From positions 1-64,000 of the forward strand of contig NZ_JAJEPS010000005.1 in the NCBI RefSeq assembly GCF_020686965.1: 64,000 bases of DNA, given 5' to 3'. Both the position numbers and the translations under genes were made by a program. Positions within the stretch are counted from its first letter, which is position 1; every line of letters starts with the position of its first letter. Below are positions 8,147 to 17,269 of the stretch, one piece after another. The notes beneath the pieces are model-generated. The model ran no database searches. It worked only from the letters and a program-made list of their open reading frames with translations, and was not told the DNA's origin. Source of the stretch: Hominiventricola filiformis. Its GTDB lineage: Bacteria; Bacillota; Clostridia; Lachnospirales; Lachnospiraceae.

Positions 8147-10162
8147 ATGGCAATCGTGCAGATGCAGCGGATCAATATCTGTGCATTGAAGAAGAATCGG
8201 AAAGCGATCCTGGAACGTCTGCAGGAACTGGGAGCCATGGAGATCGATATCCAGCTGGAGGATGACAGCCTGGGTGAAAAACAGGATGTAGCAAGCTCCA
8301 GAGCATTGTTCGAGAGACGGGCTCAGACAGCAGACCAGGCACTGGCAATCCTGAACATTTATGTTCCGGAGAAAAAAGGCATGCTGGATTCCCTGGCAGG
8401 CAAGCCGCTGGTCGAGAAAGAACTGTTTGAGAAAGCAGCTGAAAATCAGGATCAGTATATGGCAACTGCTTCCAGAATCGTTACGCTGGACAAGCAGATT
8501 GCAGAGAGCAAAGCAGCGGTTCTGAAAGTGCAGAACCAGGTGGAGGCACTTGCTCCGTGGCTGTCACTGACGGTTCCGGTGAGCTATACAGGAACTCAGA
8601 AGACTGCAGTACTGATAGGAACCATGCCGAATCCACAGGATCAGCAGAACATCTTAAATCTGCTGGCCGGTGCAGTGCCGGATGTGGAAGCGGTAGATGT
8701 GGAGCTTATCTCCACGGACAAAGATTTTACCTATTTGGCAGTGATCTGTATGAAACAGGATGCAGGAAAGGTAGAAGAGGTACTCCGGACAGGAGGATTT
8801 TCAAAACCGTCATCACCTGTGCAGAAAATTCCGGAAGAGTATAAAAAGGATCTGGAAGCAGAGATTGCGAAAGCACAGGAGCAGGTAAAGCAGCTGGAAA
8901 GCGAACTGGTAGAATGTGCCGTCAGCCGTCAGGATCTGGAGCTCATCTCCGATTATTATCGGACAAGAGCAGAAAAATACCGGATTCTGGGAGAAATCCC
9001 GCAGACAGCAAGTACATTTGCCATCAGTGGTTATGTTCCTGCCGCCAAGGCAGACGCCATTGTAAAAGATCTGTCCGAGCACTATGGTGCAGCGGCAGAG
9101 ACAGAAGGAATCAAGGAGGAAGAAGAGCCTCCGGTACTTCTTCACAATAATCGGTTTTCTGAATCGGTGGAAGGTGTTCTGGCATCCTTTGGACTGCCGG
9201 CAAAAGGGGAAATAGACCCTACCTTCTTTACATCTATTTTTTATGTATTTTTGTTTGGACTCATGTTGTCCGATGCAGCATACGGATTGATTGTATCCCT
9301 GGCCTGCGGCATTGTACTTCTGAAATTCCCGCGCATGGAAACAAACCTGCGGAAATCCGTTCAGCTGTTTTTCTGGTGTGGACTCTCCACATTGTTCTGG
9401 GGAGTGCTGTTCGGCGGTTATTTCGGAGATGCACTGGATGTCATATCGGAGACCTTCTTTGGACATAAGATTTCCATTCCGGCACTGTGGTTTGTACCGT
9501 TGAATGAGCCGATGAGAATGCTTCTTTATTCCATGCTGTTCGGTGTGATTCATCTGTTTACCGGACTGGCACTGAAGGGATATATGTACATCAGGGATCA
9601 TAAGTACATGGATTTTGTATGTGATGTTATTTTCTGGTACATGCTTCTCTTAGGACTGATCGGACTTCTGATTCCGTCCAGCATGTTTGCAGGCATTGCA
9701 GGCAAACAGATTGTATTCCCGGCAGCGCTGAATGCAGCGGCAAAATGGAGTGCAATTTTAGGAGCAGTAGGAATCGTTCTCTTCTCTGGAAGATCCAGCA
9801 AGAATCCGGCTCTTCGGATTGCACTTGGAGCATACGATCTCTACAACATTACCGGATGGTTAAGTGATGTCCTTTCTTACTCCCGTCTGCTGGCCCTCGG
9901 TCTTGCAACCGGAGTTATTGCTTCTGTAGTCAACCAGATGGGAAGCATGGGCGGAAAGAGTATCGGAGGAGTCATTCTCTTTATCATAGTATTTGTGATT
10001 GGCCATGTCTTTAATATGGCAATTAACCTTCTGGGTGCCTATGTGCATACCTGCCGACTCCAGTACGTGGAGTTCTTTGGAAAATTTTATGAAGGCGGCG
10101 GAAAACCGTTCGAGCCTTTCAAACTTAAAACAAAATATGTAGATCTCAAGGAGGAGAAATAA
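8147..10162 (+). CDS. V-type ATP synthase subunit I
   Basis: About 671 residues. The N-terminal half (about 1-350) is a cytoplasmic coiled-coil stalk domain, and the C-terminal half carries seven or eight hydrophobic segments that form the membrane stator next to the K ring. This is the a-subunit equivalent and provides the ion half-channels; the essential Arg lies in the late membrane helices (SYSRLLALGLATG). ATG 8147 is used because AAGGAGG lies 9 bases upstream; the in-frame GTG at 8141 is too close to it. The product sits in the cytoplasmic membrane. Confidence 0.92.
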   Translation: MAIVQMQRINICALKKNRKAILERLQELGAMEIDIQLEDDSLGEKQDVASSRALFERRAQTADQALAILNIYVPEKKGMLDSLAGKPLVEKELFEKAAENQDQYMATASRIVTLDKQIAESKAAVLKVQNQVEALAPWLSLTVPVSYTGTQKTAVLIGTMPNPQDQQNILNLLAGAVPDVEAVDVELISTDKDFTYLAVICMKQDAGKVEEVLRTGGFSKPSSPVQKIPEEYKKDLEAEIAKAQEQVKQLESELVECAVSRQDLELISDYYRTRAEKYRILGEIPQTASTFAISGYVPAAKADAIVKDLSEHYGAAAETEGIKEEEEPPVLLHNNRFSESVEGVLASFGLPAKGEIDPTFFTSIFYVFLFGLMLSDAAYGLIVSLACGIVLLKFPRMETNLRKSVQLFFWCGLSTLFWGVLFGGYFGDALDVISETFFGHKISIPALWFVPLNEPMRMLLYSMLFGVIHLFTGLALKGYMYIRDHKYMDFVCDVIFWYMLLLGLIGLLIPSSMFAGIAGKQIVFPAALNAAAKWSAILGAVGIVLFSGRSSKNPALRIALGAYDLYNITGWLSDVLSYSRLLALGLATGVIASVVNQMGSMGGKSIGGVILFIIVFVIGHVFNMAINLLGAYVHTCRLQYVEFFGKFYEGGGKPFEPFKLKTKYVDLKEEK

Positions 10163-10164
10163 TT

Positions 10165-10641
10165 ATGTTAAGCAGTATTACTGGTAATGGATGGGCGTTA
10201 ATCGGAGCAGCACTGGCAGTTATTCTGGCAGGATGCGGTTCTGCATATGGTGTAGGTGTTGCAGGTCAGGCAGCAGCAGGCGTTGTAACAGAGGATCCGA
10301 GTAAATTTGCTAAGGTTCTGGTTATTCAGCTGCTTCCGGGTACCCAGGGTATCTACGGTCTGCTGGTAGCATTCGTTGCACTTTCCAGATATGGTCTTCT
10401 GGGCGCAGGTTCCGCAGAACTTTCTGTTGCAACCGGACTGATGGTTATGGCAGCATGCCTTCCGATTGGAATCGTTGGTCTTGTATCTGCAATGCATCAG
10501 GGTAAAACCGCAGTTGCATCTATCGGAATCGTAGCAAAGAAACCGGATCAGTTTGGTAAAGCAATGCTGTTCCCGGCAATGGTTGAGACCTACGCAATTC
10601 TGGCTCTGCTGATTTCTATCCTTGCACTTCCGACTGTATAA
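10165..10641 (+). CDS. V-type ATP synthase subunit K (ring proteolipid), Na+-type
   Basis: A 158-residue membrane protein made of two fused helical hairpins, each with a Gly/Ala-rich first helix. The rotor ring binds one ion per subunit. Residues matching the Na+ site of Enterococcus hirae NtpK are present: Leu57, Thr60 and Gln61 in LLPGTQG, Gln112 in HQGK, and Glu141 in MVETYAIL. This predicts Na+ coupling rather than H+. It lies 2 bases after subunit I in the operon. Confidence 0.93.
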   Translation: MLSSITGNGWALIGAALAVILAGCGSAYGVGVAGQAAAGVVTEDPSKFAKVLVIQLLPGTQGIYGLLVAFVALSRYGLLGAGSAELSVATGLMVMAACLPIGIVGLVSAMHQGKTAVASIGIVAKKPDQFGKAMLFPAMVETYAILALLISILALPTV

Positions 10642-10675
10642 GAAACCATAGGAATGTAAGGAGGGAAGCTTTAGA

Positions 10676-11269
10676 ATGACCGGATTGGACAAAATTACAA
10701 GCCAGATTCAGGAAGAAGCCGAAGCCTCCGCGAAAGAAAGACTGGACGCTGCCAACAAAGAGGCAGAGCAGATCCTGGCGGATGCACAGGCTGCATGCAA
10801 AGTCATGGAGCAGGAAGCTTTAGAAAAAGCGGCAGCAGAGAAAGCAAATCAGGATGGACGTGCTCATTCCGCAGCAGAGCAGAAGCGAAAAACTGCACTG
10901 CTGCAGACCAAGCAGGAAATTATCGCGGAGGTCATTGGAAAAGCTTATGAGACTCTGAAAAATGAGGATACCAAGAGCTATTTCCTGACCATGGAGAAAC
11001 TATTAAATACGTATGTGCTTGCAGAGAGCGGAGAAATTTATTTCTCAGAAGCAGATCTTGCACGCATGCCGGCTGATTTTGAACAGAAGATCAAGGCAGC
11101 AGCAGAAGCAAAAGGCGGTAAGCTGGTGCTGAAGAAAGAGCCGAAGGCAATTCCGGATGGATTTGTGCTGGTATATGGCGGTGTGGAAGAAAACTGTACG
11201 CTGAAAGCTCTGTTTGATGTGAAAAAAGATCAGCTGCAGGACAAAGTAAACGAGATTTTATTTTTATAA
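10676..11269 (+). CDS. V-type ATP synthase subunit E
   Basis: A 197-residue protein. Residues 1-100 are a long charged helix (AKERLDAANKEAEQILADAQA) expected to pair with the NtpF-like stalk subunit. The C-terminal part is the globular vATP-synt_E domain that binds the catalytic head, ending in the characteristic GGVEENCTLKALFD motif. Length is normal. AAGGAGGG stands about 10 bases before the ATG. Operon position between K and C matches other bacterial V-ATPase operons. Confidence 0.88.
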   Translation: MTGLDKITSQIQEEAEASAKERLDAANKEAEQILADAQAACKVMEQEALEKAAAEKANQDGRAHSAAEQKRKTALLQTKQEIIAEVIGKAYETLKNEDTKSYFLTMEKLLNTYVLAESGEIYFSEADLARMPADFEQKIKAAAEAKGGKLVLKKEPKAIPDGFVLVYGGVEENCTLKALFDVKKDQLQDKVNEILFL

Positions 11270-11302
11270 AAAAGCAGATTCGCCATAGAAGGAGGGTTAT
11301 CA

Positions 11303-12274
11303 TTGTCTGACACAAAGTATACCTATGCGGTTGCGCGAATCCGTGCTTTGGAGGTATCCCTGTTTTCTTCTTCCACCATTGAGCAGCTGATTGCATGCAA
11401 AGATATGGAGAGCTGTCTCCGTTTTCTGAGCGAGCATGGCTGGGGCGGTGTGGACACTGCTATGGATGCAGATGCGATTCTGACCAGAGAGCAGGAGAAG
11501 ATCTGGGAGACCATCGGGGAAATGCAGGTGGATATGAACGTGTTCGACGTTCTGTCCTATCCGAACTGGTTCCACAATCTGAAAGCGGCAGTGAAGGAAG
11601 TATGTACCGGCAGAAGTGGTGCCAATATTTACTTTGAGGGAACGCCGATTCCGAAGGACGAGATGATACGAATCGTCAGGGAAAAGGATTTTCAGGCACT
11701 TCCGGAAAATATGAGAGAAGCGGCACGTGAGGCGGTGGATACACTGCTCCACTCCGGAGACGGACAGCTCTGCGACGTGATTATTGACCGTGCAGCGCTG
11801 GAGGCAATTCTGGAGGCGGGAAACCGTTCCAAGGCAGCCATTATCCGCGACTATGCGGAGTCTACGGTTGCTGTTGCCAACATCAAGATTGCAGTCCGCT
11901 GCTGTAAGACCGGAAAGTCACTGGAATTTATGAAGAGAGCCATGGCTCCCTGCAAGACTCTGAATGTAGAGCGTCTGGCCCATGCAGCTCTTGCCGGAAT
12001 GGATTCCATTATGGAATACTTAAGCGGGGCAGGATACGCAGAGGCGGCAGATGCCATCAAAGAATCACCATCTGCATTTGAACGGTGGTGTGATAACAGG
12101 ATTATCGAGACCATCAAACCGCAGAAGACGAATCCGTTTTCTGTAGGTCCGTTGGTTGCGTATGTAATCGCAAGACAGAATGAAATCAAAACGGTGAGAA
12201 TCATTCTTACCTGTAAGCAGAACGGCTTATCAGATGATTCTATCCGGGAAAGGGTAAGGGAGATGTATGTATAA
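11303..12274 (+). CDS. V-type ATP synthase subunit C
   Basis: A 323-residue helical protein of the vATP-synt_AC39 family, which joins the central rotor (D/F) to the K ring. It opens with TKYTYAVARIRALE, typical of the family, and has repeated short helical segments without membrane spans. The start is a TTG with GGAGGG 6 bases upstream; no ATG with a ribosome site is available. It overlaps the next gene by 8 bases, suggesting translational coupling. Confidence 0.88.
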   Translation: MSDTKYTYAVARIRALEVSLFSSSTIEQLIACKDMESCLRFLSEHGWGGVDTAMDADAILTREQEKIWETIGEMQVDMNVFDVLSYPNWFHNLKAAVKEVCTGRSGANIYFEGTPIPKDEMIRIVREKDFQALPENMREAAREAVDTLLHSGDGQLCDVIIDRAALEAILEAGNRSKAAIIRDYAESTVAVANIKIAVRCCKTGKSLEFMKRAMAPCKTLNVERLAHAALAGMDSIMEYLSGAGYAEAADAIKESPSAFERWCDNRIIETIKPQKTNPFSVGPLVAYVIARQNEIKTVRIILTCKQNGLSDDSIRERVREMYV

Positions 12275-12587
12275 GATCGCAGTTATGGGCGCATACGACA
12301 GCATCTATGGATTCGCTTCGCTGGGCCTGGACATTCATCCCGTATCCGACATCCAGGAAGGAGAAGAGGAGTTAAGAAGACTGGCATCCGGTGATTATGC
12401 CGTGATCTATATTACGGAGGCACTGGCAGCACAAATTCCTCATGAGATAGCCAGATATCGGGAGCAGGTTCTTCCGGCCATTATCCAGATTCCGGGTGTG
12501 TCCGGCAATACGGGTGCCGGAATTACAGGCGTGAAGAAGTCGGTAGAACAGGCAGTCGGTTCGGACATACTGTTCGGAAATGATTAG
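12267..12587 (+). CDS. V-type ATP synthase subunit F (NtpG-like)
   Basis: A 106-residue Rossmann-like protein of the ATP-synt_F family. MYKIAVMGAYDSIYGFASLGLDI is the usual opening, and the middle DYAVIYITEALA matches the conserved core. With subunit D it forms the rotating central stalk. The ATG overlaps the end of subunit C. Confidence 0.88.
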   Translation: MYKIAVMGAYDSIYGFASLGLDIHPVSDIQEGEEELRRLASGDYAVIYITEALAAQIPHEIARYREQVLPAIIQIPGVSGNTGAGITGVKKSVEQAVGSDILFGND

Positions 12588-12607
12588 AAAGCAGGTGAAT
12601 TCTTTCA

Positions 12608-14374
12608 ATGAGTAAAGGCACGATAAAGAAAGTAGCAGGACCTCTGGTTATTGCCGAGGGAATGCGCGATGCCAACATGTACGACGTAGTTCGTGTAAGT
12701 GAGCAGCGTCTGATTGGTGAGATCATCGAGATGCACGGTGATCAGGCATCTATTCAGGTATATGAGGAGACAGCAGGCCTTGGACCGGGTGAGCCGGTAG
12801 AGTCAACTGAGATGCCGCTGTCCGTAGAACTTGGACCGGGTCTGATTACCAGTATTTATGATGGTATTCAGCGTCCGCTGGATGATATCATGAAAGTGTG
12901 CGGAAACAACTTGAAACGTGGTGTGGAAGTTCCGTCCCTGAAACGTGATAAAAAATGGAACTTTGTTCCGACTGCAAAAGTGGGTGACGAGGTAGAAGCA
13001 GGAGACATCATCGGTACCGTTCAGGAGACCGAGGTTGTCGAGCAGAGAATTATGGTTCCTTACGGTATCGAGGGAACGATCAAAGAGATCAAATCAGGAG
13101 AGTTTACCGTAGAAGAGGTGGTAGCAGTTGTTTCCACAAAAGATGGTGATAAAGATGTATTCCTGATGCAGAAATGGCCGGTTCGTAAAGGTCGTCCATA
13201 CAAGAAAAAACTTCCGCCGACCATGCCGCTGGTAACCGGTCAGCGAGTTGTTGATATGTTCTTCCCGATTGCAAAGGGTGGTGTTGCAGCCGTACCGGGA
13301 CCGTTCGGTTCAGGTAAGACCGTTATCCAGCATCAGCTTGCAAAATGGGCAGAGGCAGATATCGTAGTTTACATCGGATGCGGTGAGCGTGGAAATGAGA
13401 TGACCGACGTTCTGAACGAGTTCCCGGAGCTGAAGGATCCGAAGACCGGAAAATCTCTGATGGAGCGTACCGTTCTGATTGCCAATACATCCGATATGCC
13501 GGTTGCTGCACGTGAGGCATCTATTTATACCGGTATTACGATTGCGGAGTATTTCCGTGATATGGGTTATTCTGTAGCATTGATGGCAGACTCTACTTCC
13601 CGTTGGGCAGAGGCTCTTCGTGAGATGTCCGGACGTCTGGAGGAAATGCCTGGTGAGGAAGGTTACCCGGCATACTTAGGTTCCCGTCTGGCACAGTTCT
13701 ATGAGAGAGCCGGACATGTTGTCAACCTTGGCAAAGACGGAAGAGAAGGTGCACTGTCTGTTATCGGAGCAGTATCCCCGCCAGGTGGTGATATTTCCGA
13801 GCCGGTATCCCAGGCAACCCTGCGTATCGTTAAGGTATTCTGGGGACTGGATTCTGCACTGGCTTACAAACGTCATTTCCCGGCAATCAACTGGCTGACC
13901 AGTTACTCCCTGTATCTGGACAATATCTCCGGCTGGTTCACCAAGAATGTGGCAGATGACTGGATGAGCGGACGTCAGGAAATGATGTCTCTGCTTCAGG
14001 ATGAGGCACAGCTCAATGAGATCGTACAGATGGTAGGTATGGACGCATTGTCTGCTCCGGACCGTCTGAAGATGGAAGCAGCACGTTCTATTCGTGAGGA
14101 CTTCCTGCATCAGAACTCTTTCCATGAAGTAGATACTTACACTTCTCTGAAGAAACAGCTGCTCATGATGAGACTGGTGCTTGCTTACTATGATAAATCT
14201 GTAGAAGCATTGAAAAATGGTGCAGGCGTACAGGGACTGATTAAGATGCCGGTACGTGAGCAGATCGGACGTTATAAATATACACTGGAAGAAAATCTGG
14301 ATACCGAATACCAGAAGATTCTGGATACTCTGGATGCTCAGATTGCAGATGTGTGCGGAAAGGAGGACTTCTAA
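12608..14374 (+). CDS. V-type ATP synthase catalytic subunit A
   Basis: A 588-residue catalytic subunit. The P-loop GPFGSGKT lies at about 231-238, followed by the GERGNEM segment with the catalytic Glu. The long non-homologous insert between the N-terminal barrel and P-loop identifies the V/A-type A subunit rather than F1 beta. It hydrolyses or makes ATP in the A3B3 head at the cytoplasmic face. It is directly followed by subunit B, with TAA and ATG adjacent. Confidence 0.96.
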   Translation: MSKGTIKKVAGPLVIAEGMRDANMYDVVRVSEQRLIGEIIEMHGDQASIQVYEETAGLGPGEPVESTEMPLSVELGPGLITSIYDGIQRPLDDIMKVCGNNLKRGVEVPSLKRDKKWNFVPTAKVGDEVEAGDIIGTVQETEVVEQRIMVPYGIEGTIKEIKSGEFTVEEVVAVVSTKDGDKDVFLMQKWPVRKGRPYKKKLPPTMPLVTGQRVVDMFFPIAKGGVAAVPGPFGSGKTVIQHQLAKWAEADIVVYIGCGERGNEMTDVLNEFPELKDPKTGKSLMERTVLIANTSDMPVAAREASIYTGITIAEYFRDMGYSVALMADSTSRWAEALREMSGRLEEMPGEEGYPAYLGSRLAQFYERAGHVVNLGKDGREGALSVIGAVSPPGGDISEPVSQATLRIVKVFWGLDSALAYKRHFPAINWLTSYSLYLDNISGWFTKNVADDWMSGRQEMMSLLQDEAQLNEIVQMVGMDALSAPDRLKMEAARSIREDFLHQNSFHEVDTYTSLKKQLLMMRLVLAYYDKSVEALKNGAGVQGLIKMPVREQIGRYKYTLEENLDTEYQKILDTLDAQIADVCGKEDF

Positions 14375-15745
14375 ATGCCTAAGGAATATAGAACAATACA
14401 GGAAGTAGCCGGACCGCTGATGCTGGTACAGGGCGTAGAAGGAGTTACGTATGATGAGCTTGGAGAGATCGAGCTCGCAAACGGAGAAACCCGCCGTTGT
14501 AAGGTGCTTGAGGTAAATGGTACGGATGCTATGGTACAGCTTTTCGAGAGCTCTACCGGTATCAACCTTTCTAACAGTAAGGTACGTTTCCTTGGAAGAA
14601 GTATGGAGCTGGGTGCATCTGAAGATATGCTTGGCCGTGTCTTCGATGGTATGGGTCGCCCCATTGATGGTGGTCCTGAAATTCTTCCGGATAAGAGACT
14701 GGATATCAACGGTCTTCCGATGAACCCGGCAGCAAGAAGCTACCCGAACGAGTTCATTCAGACCGGCGTTTCTGCAATCGATGGACTGAACACTCTGGTT
14801 CGTGGACAGAAGCTTCCGATCTTCTCCGCTTCCGGTCTTCCGCATGCACAGCTTGCAGCACAGATTGCAAGACAGGCAAAGGTAAGAGGAAAGGATGAGA
14901 AGTTCGCAGTAGTATTCGCAGCTATGGGTATTACCTTCGAGGAATCCAACTTCTTCGTAGAGAGTTTCCGCGAGACCGGAGCGCTGGACAGAACCGTTCT
15001 GTTCATTAACCTGGCAAATGACCCGGCAGTAGAGCGTATCGCAACTCCGCGTATGGCACTGACCGCAGCTGAGTACCTGGCATTTGAGAAAGACATGCAC
15101 GTTCTGGTTATCCTGACGGATATTACCAACTACGCAGATGCACTTCGTGAGATTTCCGCAGCGCGTAAAGAGGTTCCGGGACGTCGTGGTTATCCGGGTT
15201 ACATGTATACAGACCTGGCTCAGATGTATGAACGTGCAGGACGTCAGAAGGGCAAAGAAGGTTCCATTACCATGATTCCGATTCTGACCATGCCTGAGGA
15301 TGATAAGACGCATCCGATCCCTGACCTGACCGGTTACATTACCGAGGGCCAGATCATCTTAAGCCGTGAGCTTTACAGAAAAGGAATTAACCCGCCGATC
15401 GATGTACTGCCATCCCTGTCCCGTCTGAAAGATAAAGGTATCGGTGAGGGCAAGACCCGTGCGGATCATTCGAATACACTGAACCAGTTGTTTGCTGCTT
15501 ATGCGCGAGGTAAAGATGCAAAAGAGCTTATGACTATTCTTGGTGAGGCTGCTCTTTCTGATATCGACCTGATCTATGCAAAATTTGCAGATGAGTTTGA
15601 GAAAGAATACGTATCTCAGGGATTCCAGGCAGACAGAGATATCGAAGATACTCTGAATATCGGATGGAAATTACTTTCTATCCTGCCGAGAAGCGAGCTG
15701 AAACGTATCGATGACAAGTTCCTGGATCAGTACTACGGAAAGTAG
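14375..15745 (+). CDS. V-type ATP synthase subunit B
   Basis: A 456-residue regulatory, nucleotide-binding but non-catalytic subunit that alternates with A in the head. It has the B-type fold and conserved FAAMGITFEES and SLSRLKDKGIGEGKTRADH stretches but lacks a canonical P-loop, as expected. It starts immediately after the stop of subunit A with the site AAGGAGG inside the end of that gene. Confidence 0.95.
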   Translation: MPKEYRTIQEVAGPLMLVQGVEGVTYDELGEIELANGETRRCKVLEVNGTDAMVQLFESSTGINLSNSKVRFLGRSMELGASEDMLGRVFDGMGRPIDGGPEILPDKRLDINGLPMNPAARSYPNEFIQTGVSAIDGLNTLVRGQKLPIFSASGLPHAQLAAQIARQAKVRGKDEKFAVVFAAMGITFEESNFFVESFRETGALDRTVLFINLANDPAVERIATPRMALTAAEYLAFEKDMHVLVILTDITNYADALREISAARKEVPGRRGYPGYMYTDLAQMYERAGRQKGKEGSITMIPILTMPEDDKTHPIPDLTGYITEGQIILSRELYRKGINPPIDVLPSLSRLKDKGIGEGKTRADHSNTLNQLFAAYARGKDAKELMTILGEAALSDIDLIYAKFADEFEKEYVSQGFQADRDIEDTLNIGWKLLSILPRSELKRIDDKFLDQYYGK

Positions 15746-15758
15746 GAGGTGACTGCAC

Positions 15759-16448
15759 GTGGCATCTACACAGGTGAACCCGACCCGAATGGAGCTGACC
15801 CGCCAGAAGAAAAAACTGGTGACAGCGACCAAGGGGCACAAGCTTCTGAAAGACAAACGTGATGAACTGATGCGTCAGTTTCTGGATCTGGTACGGGAAA
15901 ACATGGCACTCCGCCAGAAGGTGGAAGCAGGTATTCAGGCCGCCAATAAAAACTTCGTTATTGCCAAGGCAGGTATGTCGGAGGAGACTCTTCATACTGC
16001 ACTGATGGCACCGAAGCAGGAGGTATATCTGGAGACATCCAGCAAAAACGTCATGAGTGTGGATATCCCGGTATTCGAGTATAAGACGAGAACCGCCGAT
16101 GAGAATGATATCTATTCCTATGGCTTTGCATTTACTTCCGGAGATCTGGACGATGCGGTAAAATCCCTGGCAGATATTCTGCCGGATATGCTGAAACTGG
16201 CTGAGACCGAAAAGGCCTGCCAGCTGATGGCGTCAGAGATTGAGAAAACCAGACGTCGTGTAAACGCGCTGGAGCATGTCATTATTCCCCAGGCGCAGGA
16301 GAATATCAAGTATATTACCATGAAGCTTGACGAGAATGAGAGATCGACTCAGATCCGTCTGATGAAGGTCAAAGACATGATGCTTGAAGAGGCACATCAT
16401 TATAAAGAAAAAAGGACCGGCTATCCTGTCGAGGTTGAGACAGAGTAG
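15759..16448 (+). CDS. V-type ATP synthase subunit D
   Basis: A 229-residue central rotor shaft. It starts NPTRMELTRQKKKLVTATKGHKLLKDKRD, the strongly conserved N-terminal helix of the family; the C-terminal helix forms the antiparallel coiled coil. The GTG start has AGGAGG 9 bases upstream. This is the last gene of the operon before a strong terminator; no H/J genes follow as in Enterococcus. Confidence 0.93.
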   Translation: MASTQVNPTRMELTRQKKKLVTATKGHKLLKDKRDELMRQFLDLVRENMALRQKVEAGIQAANKNFVIAKAGMSEETLHTALMAPKQEVYLETSSKNVMSVDIPVFEYKTRTADENDIYSYGFAFTSGDLDDAVKSLADILPDMLKLAETEKACQLMASEIEKTRRRVNALEHVIIPQAQENIKYITMKLDENERSTQIRLMKVKDMMLEEAHHYKEKRTGYPVEVETE

Positions 16449-16457
16449 TTGAGAGAG

Positions 16458-16486
16458 AAGGCGTCCCCGGGCGGGGACGTCTTTTT
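16458..16486 (+). terminator. Terminator of the V-ATPase operon
   Basis: AAGGCGTCCCC pairs with GGGGACGTCTT around a short GC loop and ends in TTTTT, 10 bases after the subunit D stop. Confidence 0.8.
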
Positions 16487-16488
16487 GA

Positions 16489-16517
16489 TTGACATTTTTC
16501 CTTTGCTACTTCATAAT
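16489..16517 (+). promoter_or_regulatory. Promoter of the DUF3877-like gene
   Basis: A perfect TTGACA and CATAAT are 17 bases apart, just beyond the V-ATPase terminator and 36 bases before the next start codon. Confidence 0.65.
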
Positions 16518-16552
16518 GCTCATAGAAAAATATTGAACGGAGAAATCATAGA

Positions 16553-17089
16553 ATGAACAGAAAATGTCTGATAAAAAATATGACAGATCAGGTAAAGGAA
16601 GCGCAGCTGAAGCTTGGTTATGCGCCAGAGACGGTACGTCTTTATTATCCGGTGGCGTCTTTAAATGAGATTCTGGGAACATCTGCTCGAAATGCTCAGG
16701 AGATGCTTACTCTGCTCAATGGAGATTTTGAAGAAAAAACGGAGCTTGGAAAACTGAAGTTCAGCAGCCATGCAGAGCGGATTGAGATCAGTATTCCACC
16801 GGAAGGTGCGAAGTGGGTACATGAGCATGTGGAGACACCAGCTTTCTTAAAAGAGCTCATTGAACTGTTTCAGACAAAGCATGCCTGCACATTGGAGGAG
16901 ATCTGTGAGATCTTTAAAAAATATGATCCGGAGTATATCTGTGAGAAGATGCCTGCAGGATCTGATTTTGATTATGCCATTCATTTTCACAATGCAGAAC
17001 ATGACGAATATTACTATTGCATTCATATGGAAATGGGACATACGATTTATCATCGTTTTACAGAGGCGGATTATCTGGCACTTCTATAA
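16553..17089 (+). CDS. Conserved hypothetical protein, DUF3877-like
   Basis: A 178-residue soluble protein without signal or membrane segments. The pattern (helical N-terminus with LYYPVASLNEIL, and an aromatic/acidic C-terminus with EHDEYYYCIHMEMGHTIYHRF) resembles DUF3877 proteins of Lachnospiraceae, recalled from memory and not searched. No catalytic motif is evident, although the clustered His, Asp and Tyr residues near the C-terminus could form a binding site. It has its own promoter and sits between the V-ATPase operon and murA. The ribosome site is weak (GGAG, 8 bases upstream). Confidence 0.65.
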   Translation: MNRKCLIKNMTDQVKEAQLKLGYAPETVRLYYPVASLNEILGTSARNAQEMLTLLNGDFEEKTELGKLKFSSHAERIEISIPPEGAKWVHEHVETPAFLKELIELFQTKHACTLEEICEIFKKYDPEYICEKMPAGSDFDYAIHFHNAEHDEYYYCIHMEMGHTIYHRFTEADYLALL

Positions 17090-17158
17090 GTGAGAACAGT
17101 AACTGGCAAAAATAAGGACATATGGAAAAAAAACGGCTTATTTTTGACATTGTGCGGA

Positions 17159-17187
17159 TTGCAATTTCTACTTTGGTAAGATATAAT
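17159..17187 (+). promoter_or_regulatory. Promoter of murA
   Basis: TTGCAA and a perfect TATAAT are 17 bases apart, about 80 bases before the murA start. A TTGACA at 17144 is too far from the -10 to be used. Confidence 0.6.
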
Positions 17188-17269
17188 AACCTAGATATAA
17201 TGTGAATAAGATAAGCTCATTCGGAGCAATATGAAATATAGATAACAGACTGACATTCGAGGTGTAATT

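Noticed and set aside
13676..15313. A 545-codon minus-strand ORF
   Set aside because: It lies fully antisense to V-ATPase subunits A and B, which are certain genes. Its translation is Cys/His/Arg-rich with no domain, as expected from an antisense shadow of a biased gene.
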